This document shows, one piece after another, positions 1-6,959 of a DNA stretch of 18,551 nt; within the stretch, counting starts at the first letter, position 1; every line of letters starts with the position of its first letter. The position numbers and the translations under genes are program-made. The stretch lies in NCBI GenBank assembly GCA_028288875.1, contig JAQGHK010000434.1:1-18551 (forward strand), given 5' to 3'. The notes below the pieces were generated by a model that was given only the letters and a program-made list of their open reading frames with translations, searched no databases and had not been told where the DNA came from. This DNA comes from Phycisphaerales bacterium. GTDB lineage: Bacteria; Planctomycetota; Phycisphaerae; Tepidisphaerales; Tepidisphaeraceae.

Positions 1-1
1 C

Positions 2-982
2 TATCGCGCCGACGAAACCGGCCAGATGAAGGCGACCACCTCCGCCGTCGCCGCGCAGGAGCTTTATCCCGACATCAAAGTCACCGGCCTGAACGTCGAT
101 GTCGTTCACGACCTGGGCGCGGGCGTCTTCCGTTGGGCTGATGTCGTCATCGGCGGCTTGGACAATCGTGAGGCCCGCTTGGCCATCAATCGCCAATGCT
201 GGCGCATCGGCCGGCCGTGGGTGGACGGCGCGATCGAAGTCATCCAAGGCGTCGCCCGCGTCTTCACACCCGATGCCGAGCAGGCCAACGCCTGTTACGA
301 GTGCACCATGAGCGAGCGCGACTGGAAGCTGCTGGCCCATCGCCGCAGCTGCAATCTGCTGACGCGCGCGCAGATGGAAGGCGGCCGCACGCCGACCACG
401 CCCACCATCGGCAGCATCATCGCTGGCGTGCAGGTGCAGGAGACACTCAAGTTGCTCCACGCCCTGCCGACGCTCGCCGGCCGCGGGTTCGTCTTCTCCG
501 GCGATACCGCCGACAGCTATATTGTGGAGTACCAGCGCAAGCCCGATTGCCAGTCGCACGACACACTGGGCCGGATTGTCGAACTGGAAACCTCGGCGGC
601 GGACACGATCGCCAGCGAACTGCTCGCCACCGGCCGGGCCGCGCTTGGCGATGATGCGGTGCTGGATCTCGGCCGCGACGTGGCGCATGAGATCGTCTGC
701 CATCAGTGCAATCACCGGCGCGACGTGTTCCGGTCGCTCGGCTCGCTGACCGTAGCCGACGCCACCTGCGAAAAGTGCGGCCATGCTGGTTGTGAAGTAA
801 CCACTTTCAATACGATCAACGGCGACGAGCCCTACGCCGGCCGATCGCTGGCCGACCTCGGCGTGCCGGCGTTCGATATCGTCTCCGCTCGCACGGCGCG
901 GGACACGCTCGGCTACGAACTGCGCGGCGACGCACCCGCCGTGCTCGGCGACTGTTTTGACGAAGGGTTGGAATGGACATAA
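2..982 (+). CDS. E1-like (ThiF/UBA family) ubiquitin-activating enzyme, 5' partial
   Basis: Partial gene: the frame is open through the left edge, so the N-terminal nucleotide-binding GxGxxG part is missing. The first in-frame ATG (26) is internal to the family fold and is not the start. Counting from it, an ADVVIGGLDNREAR segment (residues 38-51) matches the conserved aspartate/DN..R region of ThiF/MoeB/E1 adenylation domains. A CYEC pair (C90, C93) and a following SCN (C109) resemble the zinc pair and catalytic cysteine region of UBA2/UBA3. TPTIGSIIAGVQVQETLKLL (126-145) is the typical E1/MoeB helix after the catalytic loop. Two further CxxC pairs (C225/C228, C248/C251) form a C-terminal zinc site. 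By family, it adenylates the C-terminus of a ubiquitin-like protein and holds it as a thioester. It overlaps the JAMM gene by 10 bases. A ThiF-type sulfur-carrier adenylyltransferase is the alternative, but the E2 and RING neighbours favour a conjugation role. Confidence 0.9.
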   Translation, partial: YRADETGQMKATTSAVAAQELYPDIKVTGLNVDVVHDLGAGVFRWADVVIGGLDNREARLAINRQCWRIGRPWVDGAIEVIQGVARVFTPDAEQANACYECTMSERDWKLLAHRRSCNLLTRAQMEGGRTPTTPTIGSIIAGVQVQETLKLLHALPTLAGRGFVFSGDTADSYIVEYQRKPDCQSHDTLGRIVELETSAADTIASELLATGRAALGDDAVLDLGRDVAHEIVCHQCNHRRDVFRSLGSLTVADATCEKCGHAGCEVTTFNTINGDEPYAGRSLADLGVPAFDIVSARTARDTLGYELRGDAPAVLGDCFDEGLEWT

Positions 983-1764
983 TCCCGCCACCCAGCGAAC
1001 TCAACGCCCCGCCGCCGACGGTTTCGCCCAATGGTGAAGACTTGGACGTCGACCGCATCGAAGCCGACGAACTGCCGGTGCGGAAGCTCACGCACGTCAG
1101 CGCCGACCGCGGCACCGCGTTTACGGTTGTCATCCAACGGTCGACGCTCAACGCCATGCATGTGCACGGCAAAAGCGATACGGCCGTTGAAGTGTGCGGC
1201 GTCCTGGTCGGCGAACTGCGGCACGATCGCATCAGCCCCTATCTGCTGATCACCGCCAACATCGCCGGCGATAAAGCCAGCAGCCGGCAGACGCAGGTCA
1301 CTTTCACGGCCGAAACCTGGAACATGGTGCAGGCGGAGATGGAAGCCAAGCACCCGGATAAAAAAGTGGTCGGCTGGTATCACACGCATCCGGGGTTTGG
1401 CGTGTTCCTCTCCGGCATGGATCTGTTCATCCAGGACAATTTTTTCAACCTCGCGTGGCAGGTGGCGTGGGTCTATGACCCGCTTGCCGAAATCGACGGC
1501 GTGTTCGTCTGGCGGCTCGGCAAAAGTGTGAAGGCCGACTTCCTGATCGAAGAAGACGTCGATACGCACGGGCACGATTTCCGCTCTACTCTGGCGGCCG
1601 GTTCACATCCGGTGGTGGTGACCGCCCGGCGAACGCGGCGTGAGCAATTGGCGAATCTTGCCCTGCTGACGCTGGTGTTTCTCGCCTGTTTCGGGATCAT
1701 CTGGTACGGAATGGTTTGGATGGCCAGTCACGGCTTCCGGGTCCGTTTGCCGATCGAACGATAG
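973..1764 (+). CDS. Membrane-anchored JAMM/MPN isopeptidase (deubiquitinase-like)
   Basis: A 263-residue JAB/MPN-domain metalloprotease. The zinc-site motif is complete: E73 in VEVCGVLVGE, H137 and H139 in WYHTHPGFG, S147 and D150 in LSGMD. HTHPGFGVFLSGMD is very close to the active-site signature of eukaryotic Rpn11 and CSN5 (HSHPGFGCWLSGVD-like), and ExCGxL also recalls AMSH. Residues 1-45 are a Pro/Asp-rich leader without a predicted fold. After the MPN domain (about 50-195) comes a basic stretch (RRTRRE, 219-224) and one hydrophobic helix (about 226-250) near the C-terminus. The positive-inside rule would put the catalytic domain in the cytoplasm, anchored to the membrane. Its inferred job is to process the modifier precursor or remove it from targets. 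It starts inside the E1 gene and ends 4 bases before the next gene, so it is translationally coupled on both sides. Confidence 0.93.
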   Translation: MDIIPPPSELNAPPPTVSPNGEDLDVDRIEADELPVRKLTHVSADRGTAFTVVIQRSTLNAMHVHGKSDTAVEVCGVLVGELRHDRISPYLLITANIAGDKASSRQTQVTFTAETWNMVQAEMEAKHPDKKVVGWYHTHPGFGVFLSGMDLFIQDNFFNLAWQVAWVYDPLAEIDGVFVWRLGKSVKADFLIEEDVDTHGHDFRSTLAAGSHPVVVTARRTRREQLANLALLTLVFLACFGIIWYGMVWMASHGFRVRLPIER

Positions 1765-1768
1765 CCGT

Positions 1769-3010
1769 ATGCCTGACGAAAAATTGCACATCAATTGGGA
1801 CGACCTTCAAGCCCCGCAGGTTGAAGAGAAGCTGCAACAGCAGCAGGCCGTCAGCGGAACGCAGAATCACTACGAATCGACCGAAATCACCGTTCCGCCC
1901 CCCCAGCGCCGGTTCGCCTTCCTGAATAACGCCGTCGTTTACCTCAGCTTGTTCGGCGCGCTAGGCGGCCTGCTGGGCTGGGGGCTGGGCGAATTGTTTC
2001 ACCTGCGGCAAAACGCGCGGGAAGACGCCAAGACCCTGATTCACCAGTATGAAGAAATCGTCCGCAGCCAGGTCAAGATCAACGCCACGCCGGCCGAGAT
2101 GGAGCGCGCGACCAAATCGATCAAACGCGCCGGGCAGAATAATCCGTACTTCAAAGTCCAGATCGATCCCGTTTTGAGTGACGACGAAAAGGCCAAGCAG
2201 ACCGAGGCCCTCTACAGCCAGGATGCCAATCGCGATTTCATCGCCAACCTGCTGTTCTACGGCCTGAGCGGCGTGACAATCGCTGTGCTTCTGGCCGCGG
2301 CGGATTCGCTGGTGGAACGTAACATCAACGGCGCGATCATTTACGGATCGGTCGGTGCAGTCGTCGGCTTGGCGGGCGGCGCGGTGGTGGCATTGCTCGT
2401 CAATCGCATTGAGCAGCAGATGATGCCGACGCAGGAGGTATCGACCTTCACCAACCGCATGGTAACGCACGCCGTGTGCTGGGGCATTCTCGGCCTCTTC
2501 ATCGCCGCGGCGCCGGGCATCGTGCTGCGGAACGGCAAGCGCCTGATGATCGGCATGGTCGGCGGCCTGTTGGGCGGTGTGATCGGCGGACTTCTTTTCG
2601 CTCCGGTCGAAGAATACAGCGGCAGCCCGCACATCAGCCGACTGGTGGCGATCGTGTGCGTGGGCCTGGTTGCCGGGCTCGCGAGCGGCATCATCGAAAA
2701 CGCCGTGAAGAACGGCTGGCTGAAAGTGGAAAGTGGCCTGATCGCCGGCAAGCAGTTCGTGCTGTACCGCAATCCGACTTTCATCGGCAGCCATCCCATG
2801 AGCCACATTTACCTGTTCAACGACAGCCATGTCGGCCGTCGGCACGCCTGCATTCACGTGCTGAACAACGGCTTTGAGCTGGAAAACCTGCCCCTCGGCA
2901 CGCCGACTTATGTCAATGACCGAGCCATCATGCGGGCAAGACTGCACAATGGTGATAAAATCCGCGTCGGCGGGACGACCTTCTACTTTCAGGAGCGCAA
3001 CAAGGCCTAA
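1769..3010 (+). CDS. Polytopic membrane protein with C-terminal FHA domain
   Basis: A 413-residue protein. A cytoplasmic, Gln-rich N-terminus (1-50) precedes about six hydrophobic segments (roughly 53-75, 158-178, 188-212, 233-253, 259-277, 291-310), several of them Gly-rich. A long soluble loop (about 78-155) lies between the first two. Residues 320-410 form an FHA domain: FIGSHPMSH takes the place of the usual IGR, VGRRHA corresponds to the S-R-x-H core, and the TYVND and LHNGDKIRVG strands are present. FHA domains bind phosphothreonine, so the protein probably recruits a phosphorylated partner to the membrane. The usual GR arginine is replaced by S341-H342, so ligand binding is not assured. 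I do not recognise the membrane part. It sits between the JAMM and FHA-RING genes with gaps of 4 and 15 bases, which indicates a shared process. Confidence 0.85.
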   Translation: MPDEKLHINWDDLQAPQVEEKLQQQQAVSGTQNHYESTEITVPPPQRRFAFLNNAVVYLSLFGALGGLLGWGLGELFHLRQNAREDAKTLIHQYEEIVRSQVKINATPAEMERATKSIKRAGQNNPYFKVQIDPVLSDDEKAKQTEALYSQDANRDFIANLLFYGLSGVTIAVLLAAADSLVERNINGAIIYGSVGAVVGLAGGAVVALLVNRIEQQMMPTQEVSTFTNRMVTHAVCWGILGLFIAAAPGIVLRNGKRLMIGMVGGLLGGVIGGLLFAPVEEYSGSPHISRLVAIVCVGLVAGLASGIIENAVKNGWLKVESGLIAGKQFVLYRNPTFIGSHPMSHIYLFNDSHVGRRHACIHVLNNGFELENLPLGTPTYVNDRAIMRARLHNGDKIRVGGTTFYFQERNKA

Positions 3011-3025
3011 GGCCGGCGAACGCTC

Positions 3026-4012
3026 ATGGGCATTCTTTTTGTCGACAATGGCGAGGTACGCACGTTCGATCTGAACGGCTCGAGCACCATTGGCCGCGAC
3101 GGAACGAACGACATCATCGTCAAACACCCCACGGTGTCGCGGACCCACGCCCGCATCAACAGCGACAAGGGCGGCCAGTTTTTCCTGACGGATTTCAGCT
3201 CTCGCAACGGCACGCGCATCAATGGACGGGCCGTCGCGCCCAATGGCGAGCCTTTGCAAAACGGCGCGCGGTTACGCATCGGCCATGTGCGCGCATGGTT
3301 CTATCTGAAGATGCCGGAGAAACTGCCGCGTTCGCTGAGCAATCGCGATGCCGGCGTGGTCTTCAACTGCGCCTGCGGCCAGCGCCTCTGGTCCGCCACT
3401 GACACGGCCGGCATGTCGGTCGTGTGCAATAACTGCAATCAGAACGTGGAAGACCCCCGCAGCAGCGAAGATGACGATGACGCCTCCGGCAAGGTGACGG
3501 GGGCGCAACTCGACGTCGAAGCCGCGGACGCGACGAATATCTGCGGCATCTGCCAATGGCCGATTGACGCGCACGAAGCCTCGCACGTCTGCCCCGCCTG
3601 CAATATGCCCAGCCATCAGGAATGCTGGATGGAGAATCTCGGCTGTTCCACCTACGGCTGTTCGCAGGTGAACGCGCTGGTTCCGAAAGTTCGTCCTGCC
3701 GAGCCAGTCCTCGGCGCTGGGCCCGAGCCGTTTCCGGAAATCATCCCGGAGCCGGTGGAAGCTAAATCGCTGGCCTGGGGCCACATGTTGCTGGGCCTGT
3801 CGGTCGTCGCGTCGCTCCTGGGTCTTGTGGCATTCGGGATTCCGTCGGCCGTCCTGGCACTGGTGGCGCTGATCCGCCTGCTGACCACGCGCGACAAAGA
3901 TCGGCCGGTGCTGACGGCCGCGGTGTTGATTGCCGTTCTGGGGGCGGCTGCGGGCGTGATGATTTCGCGCCTCTGGTGGCTCGGCAAACCGCTCTTTTCG
4001 GGGTTTGAATGA
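3026..4012 (+). CDS. FHA-zinc ribbon-RING-transmembrane protein, E3 ligase-like
   Basis: A 328-residue multidomain protein. Residues 1-95 are a canonical FHA domain (TIGRDGTND at 21-29, TVSRTHARI at 36-44, SSRNGTRING at 58-67), so phosphothreonine binding is likely. Residues 113-140 are a zinc ribbon (C115, C117, C134, C137). Residues 173-212 are a RING-type binuclear cluster in the order C173-x2-C176-x12-C189-x2-C192-x4-H197-x2-C200-x6-C207-x4-C212. It carries the HQECWMENLGCSTYGC-like ending that I associate with prokaryotic RING family 1, a family reported beside E1, E2 and JAB genes. A Pro/Glu-rich linker (221-247) leads to about three membrane helices (252-270, 272-286, 297-315). I infer an E3-like adaptor that positions the charged E2 at phosphorylated membrane targets. 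It overlaps the E2 gene by ATGA. Confidence 0.9.
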   Translation: MGILFVDNGEVRTFDLNGSSTIGRDGTNDIIVKHPTVSRTHARINSDKGGQFFLTDFSSRNGTRINGRAVAPNGEPLQNGARLRIGHVRAWFYLKMPEKLPRSLSNRDAGVVFNCACGQRLWSATDTAGMSVVCNNCNQNVEDPRSSEDDDDASGKVTGAQLDVEAADATNICGICQWPIDAHEASHVCPACNMPSHQECWMENLGCSTYGCSQVNALVPKVRPAEPVLGAGPEPFPEIIPEPVEAKSLAWGHMLLGLSVVASLLGLVAFGIPSAVLALVALIRLLTTRDKDRPVLTAAVLIAVLGAAAGVMISRLWWLGKPLFSGFE

Positions 4013-4632
4013 TTGCGTTTGTTTGTGACAGCTGCCAGAAGCCGTTCACCGTTCCCGATAGTTACGCCGGCCGACGGGCGCGATGCAAAGGATGCGGGAA
4101 AGAGATCCGCGTCCCCGCCGCCGTCGCGCCGGATCCGAGCGCGTCGTCCAAGCCGTCGCTGCGCGTTCGCCGGCTGATTGCCGATGCGGAATTGATGCGC
4201 AAGACCTTCGCCGCGTCGAAGAATATCCACATCGCCGCGACCGAAGGCAGCCCGCCGGAAGTGTATCGCGTGGCGTTCAACGTGGTCGGCCTGGATCGCG
4301 ACGCGAAGGGCCGGCCGGTTCAGCGCAACCAGCACGTGGCCGAGATTCGCTTGGGTGCCGATTACCCGCGTCTGCCGCCGGTCTGCAAGATGATCACGAC
4401 GGTGTTCCATCCGAACATCGACACCGCCAGCGTCTGCATCGGCGACCACTGGACGGCCGGTGAGCGGCTGGTCGACCTCGTCGTCCGCCTGGCCGAGATG
4501 CTGGCGTTTCAGGCGTACAACATCCGCAGCCCGCTGGACGGCGAGGCCGCCATGTGGGCCGACCTGAATCAGGCAAAGTTGCCGACCGATCCGCGGCCAA
4601 TGATGCCGCAGACCGGCAAAGAGGCGACGTGA
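4009..4632 (+). CDS. E2 ubiquitin-conjugating enzyme (UBC fold) with N-terminal zinc ribbon
   Basis: A 207-residue protein. The N-terminal zinc ribbon has C6, C9, C26 and C29 (FVCDSCQKPF...RCKGCGKEIRVP). The UBC core runs from about 50 to 190. The E2 landmarks are present in order: DYPRLPPVCKM (118-128) matches the DYPFKPP strand, HPNI (134-137) is the HPN motif, C143 in SVCIGDHW is the predicted thioester cysteine, and SPLDGEAAMWAD (174-185) matches the C-terminal crossover helix region. The spacing from HPN to the cysteine is within a residue of eukaryotic E2s. By family, it accepts the modifier from E1 and transfers it to lysine with RING help. The fused zinc ribbon is not part of classical E2s and resembles the ribbons of the neighbouring FHA-RING protein and of the membrane protein at 13559. 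Start and stop overlap both neighbours (ATGA and GTGA), which implies coupled translation. Confidence 0.92.
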   Translation: MIAFVCDSCQKPFTVPDSYAGRRARCKGCGKEIRVPAAVAPDPSASSKPSLRVRRLIADAELMRKTFAASKNIHIAATEGSPPEVYRVAFNVVGLDRDAKGRPVQRNQHVAEIRLGADYPRLPPVCKMITTVFHPNIDTASVCIGDHWTAGERLVDLVVRLAEMLAFQAYNIRSPLDGEAAMWADLNQAKLPTDPRPMMPQTGKEAT

Positions 4633-5825
4633 CGAATTCCCTGCCGCCGCGCGTCAGCTTCCCGCAGGATCGCCTGCCGGAACACGCCTGCCCGGCGTGC
4701 GGCGCACCAACCCTGCGAACCTTTTACGCAGTCCGCGGCGTTCCCGTTCGAAGCAATGTGCTGATCGATCACGTGGCCGACTCTGAAGCTTTTCCGACTG
4801 GCGACGTCGTCCTCGCACAATGCGACACGTGCGCGTTCATCACGAACACGGCGTTCGATGAATCGCGCCTGATGATTTCGCAGGCCCGCGAAGCCAGCCA
4901 ATCCTGCTCGCTGACATCCTGCGACTTTACAAAACAACTCGCGGCGCGGTGGATCGAGCGCTACGACCTGCGCGGCAAGACGCTGATCGAAATCGGTTGC
5001 GGCCAGGGCGAGTTCCTGGAAAGCCTTTGCGAGTTGGCGGGTGCACGCGGCGTCGGGTTCGATCCGGTCGTCCGACGCGATCGCAGCAAAGTTGCCGACG
5101 CGATCTTCGTCGCCGGGCCCGTTGAAGATTTCGTCGATCGCGTCCGCGGCGACTTCATTTTCTGCCGGCACACGCTCGACCACATCGCCGAGCCGTTGAA
5201 GTTTCTCTCTCTGCTTCGCCCCGCCGCCGAAAACACGCCGGTGCTGTTTGAAGTGCCGGACAACGCCCGCGTCATGGTCGAGGGCGCGTTCTGGGATATT
5301 GGCTACGAGCACAGCAGCTATTTCTCATCGGCCTCACTCACGCGCGTGTTTCAGCGAGCGGGGTTTGAAGTGACGCGGACGACATTGGAATTCGACAATC
5401 AGTGGTTGGTCTTGGAAGCCGCAGCCGAGCCGGTCGGTGGACAGAAACGCGACATGCCGAGCCTGAGCGAACTGCGCAGCGCGACGCATTTTGTTCGCAT
5501 CGCGACCGCGAAGATGAACCACTGGCTGACGTTCGCCGCTGAGGCCAAACGGCAGAAGCGCAAGTGCGTCATCTGGGGCGGCGGCAGCAAGGCCGTCGGA
5601 TTCCTGACGACGCTGGGGATTGAGGGCGAGTTTGAGTGCGTCATCGACATCGATCTCGCCAAGCAGGGTTCGTACCTTCCGGGCACGCGGTTGAGGATTG
5701 AGCCACCGGCGGCGCTCATGACCGTCCGCCCAGACGTGGTCCTGATAACAAACCCCGGCGATCGAGATGCGATCGCCATGGATTTGGCGGCGATGGGGCT
5801 GACGCCCGAAATCAGCACCCTTTAG
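4629..5825 (+). CDS. SAM-dependent methyltransferase, zinc-binding/C-methyltransferase type
   Basis: I chose GTG at 4629 because it overlaps the E2 stop as GTGA and has GAGG 5 bases upstream; an ATG at 4554 would lie deep inside the E2 gene. The 398-residue product has three parts. The first is an N-terminal zinc domain (C21, C24, C65, C68). The second is a Rossmann methyltransferase core with the SAM motif LIEIGCGQGEF (119-129), HTLDHIAEPL (181-190) and YEHSSYFS (227-234). The third is a C-terminal nucleotide-fold domain with IWGGGSKAVGFL (315-326). This arrangement matches the family that includes sugar C-methyltransferases such as those of TDP-deoxysugar pathways. Its substrate cannot be read from the sequence. 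The translational coupling ties it to the conjugation operon, but it may simply be the last cistron with an unrelated job. Confidence 0.85.
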   Translation: MTNSLPPRVSFPQDRLPEHACPACGAPTLRTFYAVRGVPVRSNVLIDHVADSEAFPTGDVVLAQCDTCAFITNTAFDESRLMISQAREASQSCSLTSCDFTKQLAARWIERYDLRGKTLIEIGCGQGEFLESLCELAGARGVGFDPVVRRDRSKVADAIFVAGPVEDFVDRVRGDFIFCRHTLDHIAEPLKFLSLLRPAAENTPVLFEVPDNARVMVEGAFWDIGYEHSSYFSSASLTRVFQRAGFEVTRTTLEFDNQWLVLEAAAEPVGGQKRDMPSLSELRSATHFVRIATAKMNHWLTFAAEAKRQKRKCVIWGGGSKAVGFLTTLGIEGEFECVIDIDLAKQGSYLPGTRLRIEPPAALMTVRPDVVLITNPGDRDAIAMDLAAMGLTPEISTL

Positions 5826-5873
5826 CGGCTCCAATCGAAGCAAAACCGCCTTTTCACCCCCGCCAACGCCGGT

Positions 5874-5902
5874 TTGCGTCAAAAACGGGCTTCGGTTACG
5901 AT
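5874..5902 (+). promoter_or_regulatory. Possible sigma70-type promoter for rpsB
   Basis: TTGCGT (5874-5879) and TACGAT (5897-5902) are separated by 17 bases and lie in the intergenic region, about 170 bases before the rpsB start. The hexamers match the consensus at 3/6 and 4/6 positions. The position fits a promoter serving a long leader, but the match is weak. Confidence 0.35.
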
Positions 5903-6070
5903 GTTCAACCCGCTGTCGCCAAGGCGGGACGGCCGTTCCGGCGTTTGCCGGGGTTCGGTCGAAACGTGTTTCGAAAATCATCACCAAAGCCCCATGTCGG
6001 CCGTGCGTAATGGCAACGCCGTCGGCTGATCGGGCTGGCAGCCCAAGAGCTGTTGTTTGAGGAGAAAGTT
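5903..6070 (+). promoter_or_regulatory. Hairpin-rich 5' leader of rpsB
   Basis: This non-coding stretch before rpsB holds three short perfect stem-loops. CCGGC/GCCGG is at 5938-5951 with a GTTT loop. TCGAAAC/GTTTCGA is at 5959-5974, a near-palindrome. GGGCT/AGCCC is at 6032-6044. The rpsB ribosome-binding site GGAG (6061-6064) follows. S2 is known to autoregulate its own operon through the mRNA leader in several bacteria, so a structured leader is expected. I did not match it to a known S2-binding RNA fold. Confidence 0.4.
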
Positions 6071-6946
6071 ATGACCCAGGCAGAACTCGTCAAAGCCTTG
6101 ATCGACGCCGGTATTCACTTCGGTAATCCGGCCAGCCGTTGGAACCCGCGTATGGAGCCGTACATCCACGGCAAGCGCGGCAATGTCCACATCATCAATA
6201 TCAAGGAAACCGTCAAAGGTCTCCTGCTCGCCAAGAAGCTGATCCAGAACACCGTCGCCGCTGGCAAGGACGTGCTGTTCGTCGGCACGAAGCGCCAGGC
6301 CCGTATGGCGATCGTCGATGAAGCCAATCGCTGTGGCATGCACTATGTCTCGGAGCGTTGGCTCGGCGGCACGCTGACGAATTTTCGTACCATCCGCGAT
6401 CGTCTGAAGCGCCTCGAGCAGCTCGAAAAGCTGTTCAACACCGGCGAAATCGAAAGCTACTCGAAGAAGATGAAGGCCACCCTCAATCGTGAGATGGTCA
6501 AGATCCAGAGCAACCTCGGCGGCATCCGCAAGATGGACAAGCTCCCGGGCATCATCTTCCTGATCGACACCAAGCGCGAACACATTGCCGTCAACGAAGC
6601 CAAGAAGCTCGGCGTCAAGACCATCGCTCTGATCGACACCGACGGCGATCCGTCGCAGATCGATCTGCCGATCCCCGGCAACGACGACGCGATGCGCGCC
6701 ATCGCCTTGGTCGTCAGCCAATTGGCCGACGCGGTGATCGAAGGCAAGCAAGGTCGCACGACCCAAAGCGGCCCAGCCGGCCAGGAAGGCCAGCGTCGCA
6801 GTGCCCGCTCGGCATTCAAGGCCACCGGTGATGGCGCCGCCGAAGGCGTCCCCGCTGCCGACGAAGCCGCGACCGGCGAAGTGCCGACCGAGACGCCCGA
6901 CAGCCCGAAAGAGCCAGTCGAAGCCGTTGCCGCTGCCTCTGCATAA
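6071..6946 (+). CDS. rpsB: 30S ribosomal protein S2
   Basis: The start ATG at 6071 has GGAG at 6061-6064 with good spacing and gives the typical MTQAELVKALIDAGIHFGN beginning; an upstream ATG at 6053 would add six residues and lacks a site. The 291-residue protein carries the S2 signatures: WNPRMEPYIHGKRGNVHIIN near the N-terminus, VLFVGTKRQAR, ERWLGGTLTNFRTI, and LPGIIFLIDTKREHIAVNEA followed by ALIDTDGDPSQIDLPIPGND. The core is normal length. The last 60 or so residues are an Ala/Glu/Pro-rich tail absent from the 241-residue E. coli protein. S2 binds late in small-subunit assembly and contacts S1. It is followed by tsf, the classic bacterial pairing. Confidence 0.97.
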   Translation: MTQAELVKALIDAGIHFGNPASRWNPRMEPYIHGKRGNVHIINIKETVKGLLLAKKLIQNTVAAGKDVLFVGTKRQARMAIVDEANRCGMHYVSERWLGGTLTNFRTIRDRLKRLEQLEKLFNTGEIESYSKKMKATLNREMVKIQSNLGGIRKMDKLPGIIFLIDTKREHIAVNEAKKLGVKTIALIDTDGDPSQIDLPIPGNDDAMRAIALVVSQLADAVIEGKQGRTTQSGPAGQEGQRRSARSAFKATGDGAAEGVPAADEAATGEVPTETPDSPKEPVEAVAAASA

Positions 6947-6959
6947 ATGAATCAGTAGA

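Noticed and set aside
1961..3259. 432-codon frame on the - strand opposite the FHA membrane genes
   Set aside because: It is a shadow of GC-rich coding sequence; His/Ala/Asp-rich without domains, while the + strand has a clear FHA domain and membrane helices.
5820..5827. Identical CTTTAGCG at the methyltransferase stop and at the nadE internal TAG (16248-16255)
   Set aside because: An eight-base match with no wider similarity is expected by chance and is no evidence for a recoding signal.
5825..5854. Possible terminator GCGG...CCGC followed by TTTT after the methyltransferase
   Set aside because: The stem is only 4 bases with a 17-base loop, too weak to call.
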